From Streptosporangium lutulentum (GTDB lineage: Bacteria > Actinomycetota > Actinomycetes > Streptosporangiales > Streptosporangiaceae): DNA of 64,000 bases. Both the position numbers and the translations under genes were made by a program. Shown in pieces: positions 62,138 to 64,000 of the stretch. The stretch lies in the NCBI RefSeq assembly GCF_030811455.1, contig NZ_JAUSQU010000001.1, positions 2,728,001-2,792,000 on the forward strand. The letters run 5' to 3'. How positions within the stretch are numbered: the stretch's first letter is position 1; each line of letters opens with the position of its first letter. The notes below the pieces were generated by a model. That model was not told where the DNA came from. It was given only the letters and a program-made list of their open reading frames with translations, and did not search any database.

Positions 62138-62791
62138 TTACTGCTGGGCCTTCTCCTGCTCAGCCTTCGCCTTCTCGAAGGCGGCGAGCATGGCCGACTG
62201 CGCGGTGATGTCCAAGCCGAGTTTCTTCGCGACCTCGATAGCTGCGACCAGGTCCTTAATCGTGTTCTCCATCAAGTCGCCCGCCGCCTTCTTCTCGGCA
62301 GCCTTGCGGGCTTCCTCACGCTGGGCCTTGATCTGCTCCATGGCGTCAGGCATGACGGCGGTGATGGCCTTGGTCAGGTCGGAGACGGTGACGCCCGCCG
62401 GGATCGCAAGCGGGCTCTTGTCGTCCACACCCAAGATCCACATGCCGTGGAACTGGCGGGTCGTGAAGCGCTTCGCCGCCTTGCCCGTGCCCTGGGTGTA
62501 GACGTAGGTCGCGGGGAAGTCGTCCCCCTCCGGAGCCTCGATAAGAGCCTCACCGATGAACGCGTCACCGTGCAGCTTGTTCTCAGCCTGGAGGCTGACG
62601 AGGGTGGCGATGCTGGGGCGCATCCCGCCGACAAAGGACCAGAAGGACGCCGTACCGCGCGCCGATCCGCCCTTGGGGGTCTCCGCCCTGGTCAGCCAGG
62701 CGAAGGTCGGGAGGAGGGCGGTCGCGAGCTCCAGAGAGAGCGTCAGCTTGACCTCGGCGGGGGCGGCGGCGGTGGTGGTGTTCTCGGTCAT
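62138..62791 (-). CDS. Early protein, unknown, with C-terminal coiled coil
   Basis: 217 residues. A beta/alpha N-terminal part (VKLTLSLELATALLPTFAWL; ATYVYTQGTGKAAKRFTTRQ, then FHGMWILGVDD) precedes a long charged helix (EQIKAQREEARKAAEKKAAG and AFEKAKAEQEKAQQ). No domain recognised. It is located between the membrane protein at 62857 and the gene at 61666, in the same direction. Confidence 0.55.
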   Translation of the reverse strand: MTENTTTAAAPAEVKLTLSLELATALLPTFAWLTRAETPKGGSARGTASFWSFVGGMRPSIATLVSLQAENKLHGDAFIGEALIEAPEGDDFPATYVYTQGTGKAAKRFTTRQFHGMWILGVDDKSPLAIPAGVTVSDLTKAITAVMPDAMEQIKAQREEARKAAEKKAAGDLMENTIKDLVAAIEVAKKLGLDITAQSAMLAAFEKAKAEQEKAQQ

Positions 62792-62856
62792 GATCTCCCC
62801 TTGAGGGGTAGGGGACCGCCCGCCCTGATGCGGGCGGTCCTGATTGGTTGGGCTGG

Positions 62857-63600
62857 TTAGGCGACTAGGGTTTCGTCGCCTTCGACGTCCCGCCGGGTAG
62901 CGGGCTTACGCTTGCGCTTTTGCTTGCGTGATGGGGCGTGCTTCGCTCCCCGCTTCACGACCCAGATGGCGGTTCCGATCGCCCCCAGTACGGCGAGTCC
63001 AGCCGCAGTGATCGCCAGACGGATGGGGGTATCCATCGCCGCAAGCTGAGCGGCTGTGGCATCCGTCGTGTTGATCTGTGGCGCAGCTTGCGGGATGCAG
63101 GCCACGCCGACCAGCGGAGGAGTCGCACACGCGGGGGTCGCCGCTGGGGCGAACACCGGGCTAGGCACCGGAGGTGACGGCACCGGAGGAGTCTGGACCG
63201 GAACCGCTGGGAGCGGCTGAGCGGACACGAAACTCACCGAGACCGAAGGTGACGGGGTGACTGTGGCGGTCGCCGTGGCGGTCGCCGTGGCCGTCCTGGT
63301 CGCCGTCGCCGTGGCCGTCACGGTCGCCGTGGCGGTCGCGGTCGCGGTCGCCGTGGCGGTCGCCGTGGCGGTCGCCGTCGCCGTCGCCGTCACCGTGGCC
63401 TTTTCGGTCACGGTCGCGGTCGCCGTGGGGTCGGCCGTCACGCACACCGTGCCTTCCGGCAAGGGGTCCGGGCAGGGTGCGGCGAGGGCAGGCACACCGG
63501 CGGCGACCGCGTACGACGCCGGGAGAAGTACCGCGCCCGTGATCAGGATGGCGGCAATCGCCGCAGCCGCCGCCCCCCGAACTTTCATCGTTTTGTTCAT
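62857..63600 (-). CDS. Secreted/membrane-anchored Thr-Ala repeat protein
   Basis: 247 residues, ATG 63600 (or ATG 63588). A signal peptide (AAAAAIAAILITGAVLLPAS) is followed by a Cys pair, then ~60 residues of Thr-Ala/Thr-Val repeat, a Pro-rich section with three further Cys, a membrane helix near residue 200 (LAVLGAIGTAIWVV) and a basic tail (KHAPSRKQKRKRKP). The orientation implies an extracellular mucin-like stalk that could be O-glycosylated. It is expressed from the right end of the prophage. Possible roles are superinfection exclusion or host-surface change. Function unknown. Confidence 0.65.
   Translation of the reverse strand: MNKTMKVRGAAAAAIAAILITGAVLLPASYAVAAGVPALAAPCPDPLPEGTVCVTADPTATATVTEKATVTATATATATATATATATATATATVTATATATRTATATATATATVTPSPSVSVSFVSAQPLPAVPVQTPPVPSPPVPSPVFAPAATPACATPPLVGVACIPQAAPQINTTDATAAQLAAMDTPIRLAITAAGLAVLGAIGTAIWVVKRGAKHAPSRKQKRKRKPATRRDVEGDETLVA
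63255..63425. repeat. Tandem GGTCGCCGTGGC-type microsatellite
   Basis: Repeated 6- and 12-base units (GTGGCG, GTCGCC) encode the Thr-Ala stretch of the protein at 62857. Unit-number change by slippage would stay in frame. Confidence 0.7.
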
Positions 63601-63699
63601 AGCTAAAGCTTACGCCCCATCAGGTTTCCTGACGACCCTTATGGCCCCTTTACGGATCACGATCATGTAACACCTGTTTTCCCAGGTCAGAAGGGGTGC

Positions 63700-63804
63700 G
63701 TGCCGTCGCGCCCGCGACCGCGCCCGAAGGTCGTCAGCGAGCCCAAGCCGCCTCGCGAGGGCACCGCCGACCTTGTGTCTTGGCTAACCGGTCATTTGCT
63801 GTGA
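63700..63804 (+). CDS. Possible 34-residue peptide
   Basis: GTG 63700 follows AAGGGG by four bases and reads PSRPRPRPKVVSEPKPPREG, then TADLVSWLTGHLL before TGA. A basic Pro-rich start and a short amphipathic end. It is the only candidate gene in the rightmost 400 bases. Coding status is uncertain. Confidence 0.3.
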   Translation: MPSRPRPRPKVVSEPKPPREGTADLVSWLTGHLL

Positions 63805-64000
63805 CTGGTGTTGGTGGTGTTGCTGCGTTTTCCCTTACGGATCCGTACGTGGCTCTCTGAGCGTTTCGGAGCGTGGCCCCCGTGTCTTTGGTCGGATCGG
63901 ACGCGCGAGCGCTTTAGCTTGCGTCTGAGAGCGTTCTAGACGTGTTTCTGGCCCGTTTCTCGTGTCGCGTTGTTCGTGGGGAAGTGCTCAGCGACGAGGG
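63805..64000. other. Non-coding right end with GAGCGT repeats
   Basis: No gene seen. Several TGAGCGT/GGAGCGT units occur (about 63859-63940), with the 14-mer GCGTCTGAGAGCGT at 63921-63934 shared with 56377-56390. This may be a promoter, a packaging site or the start of the right attachment region. No repeat of left-end DNA (19200-19600) was found by eye. Confidence 0.4.
63905..63922. repeat. Bipartite motif GCGAGC-N6-GCTTGC
   Basis: Spacer GCTTTA. Its reverse complement matches the site at 772-789 in 16 of 18 positions. Confidence 0.5.

Noticed and set aside
19200..63999. attL/attR direct repeat of the prophage
   Set aside because: No convincing common core was found by eye between 19200-19600 and 63600-64000; the right end may lie outside the window.
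63801..64000. A gene at the right edge
   Set aside because: Stops in all frames and no ribosome binding site with a following open frame beyond the 34-residue candidate.

Overview
The window is GC-rich actinomycete DNA. Evidence for this is a WhiB-type iron-sulfur regulator, an SsgA-like (sporulation/cell-division family) protein, an FtsK-type DNA translocase of the Streptomyces mobile-element kind, frequent GTG starts, and dense operons whose genes overlap as ATGA or GTGA. I cannot name the genus. No tRNA or rRNA was recognised.

Layout. 1-635: 5' part of a RecD2-like helicase, probably chromosomal. About 700-9700: a leftward conjugation/regulation block resembling an actinomycete integrative and conjugative element (WhiB-like, DUF2637 protein with a fused helix-turn-helix, SsgA-like, small membrane proteins, FtsK/Tra), facing a GntR regulator of the KorSA type across a palindrome-rich promoter region. 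No integrase or replication gene of such an element is visible. 9700-17520: a single orphan CRISPR-type repeat, an SDR enzyme, a TPR regulator, then a rightward cluster of two small proteins, an SDR with an unusually structured leader, a MoaD/ThiS-like sulfur carrier, a SUMF1-domain enzyme and a GalE-type SDR; a DUF402 (FomD-like) gene faces it. 17819-19543: a PIN-domain protein and a small helix-turn-helix protein.

19600 to about 63800 is a siphovirus prophage read almost entirely leftwards. From right to left it has: a repeat-rich membrane protein and early genes, an excisionase-like and a repressor-like protein with an operator, small unknown genes, a tyrosine recombinase, a six-gene DNA-modification operon (56237-50966), RusA, terminase, head genes (portal, a MuF-like minor head protein fused to kinase-like and ADP-ribosyltransferase domains, scaffold, P22-type coat protein), neck and tail genes, and lysis genes. 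The tail region carries two paralogous tape measure genes and two paralogous tail-tip genes. Two rightward 'moron' genes are inserted there behind paired operators.

The most interesting system is 54194-50966: a C5-cytosine DNA methyltransferase, a glutamine-dependent asparagine-synthetase-like amidotransferase and a CmoA-like enzyme (CmoA makes carboxy-S-adenosylmethionine), translationally coupled in that order. In the methyltransferase the conserved Asn of motif X (GNAVPP) is Arg (GRAVPP). This is the position at which, as I recall, substitution by a basic residue lets M.MpeI use carboxy-SAM. I infer a pathway in which phage cytosine is carboxymethylated at C5 and the acid is then amidated, giving 5-carbamoylmethylcytosine or a related amide. 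A second genome-wide observation is a bipartite motif, GCNNGC-N6-GCNNGC (usually GCTAGC, GCAAGC or GCTTGC), that recurs at gene ends and around the repressor-like gene and resembles a dispersed operator or 'stoperator' system.
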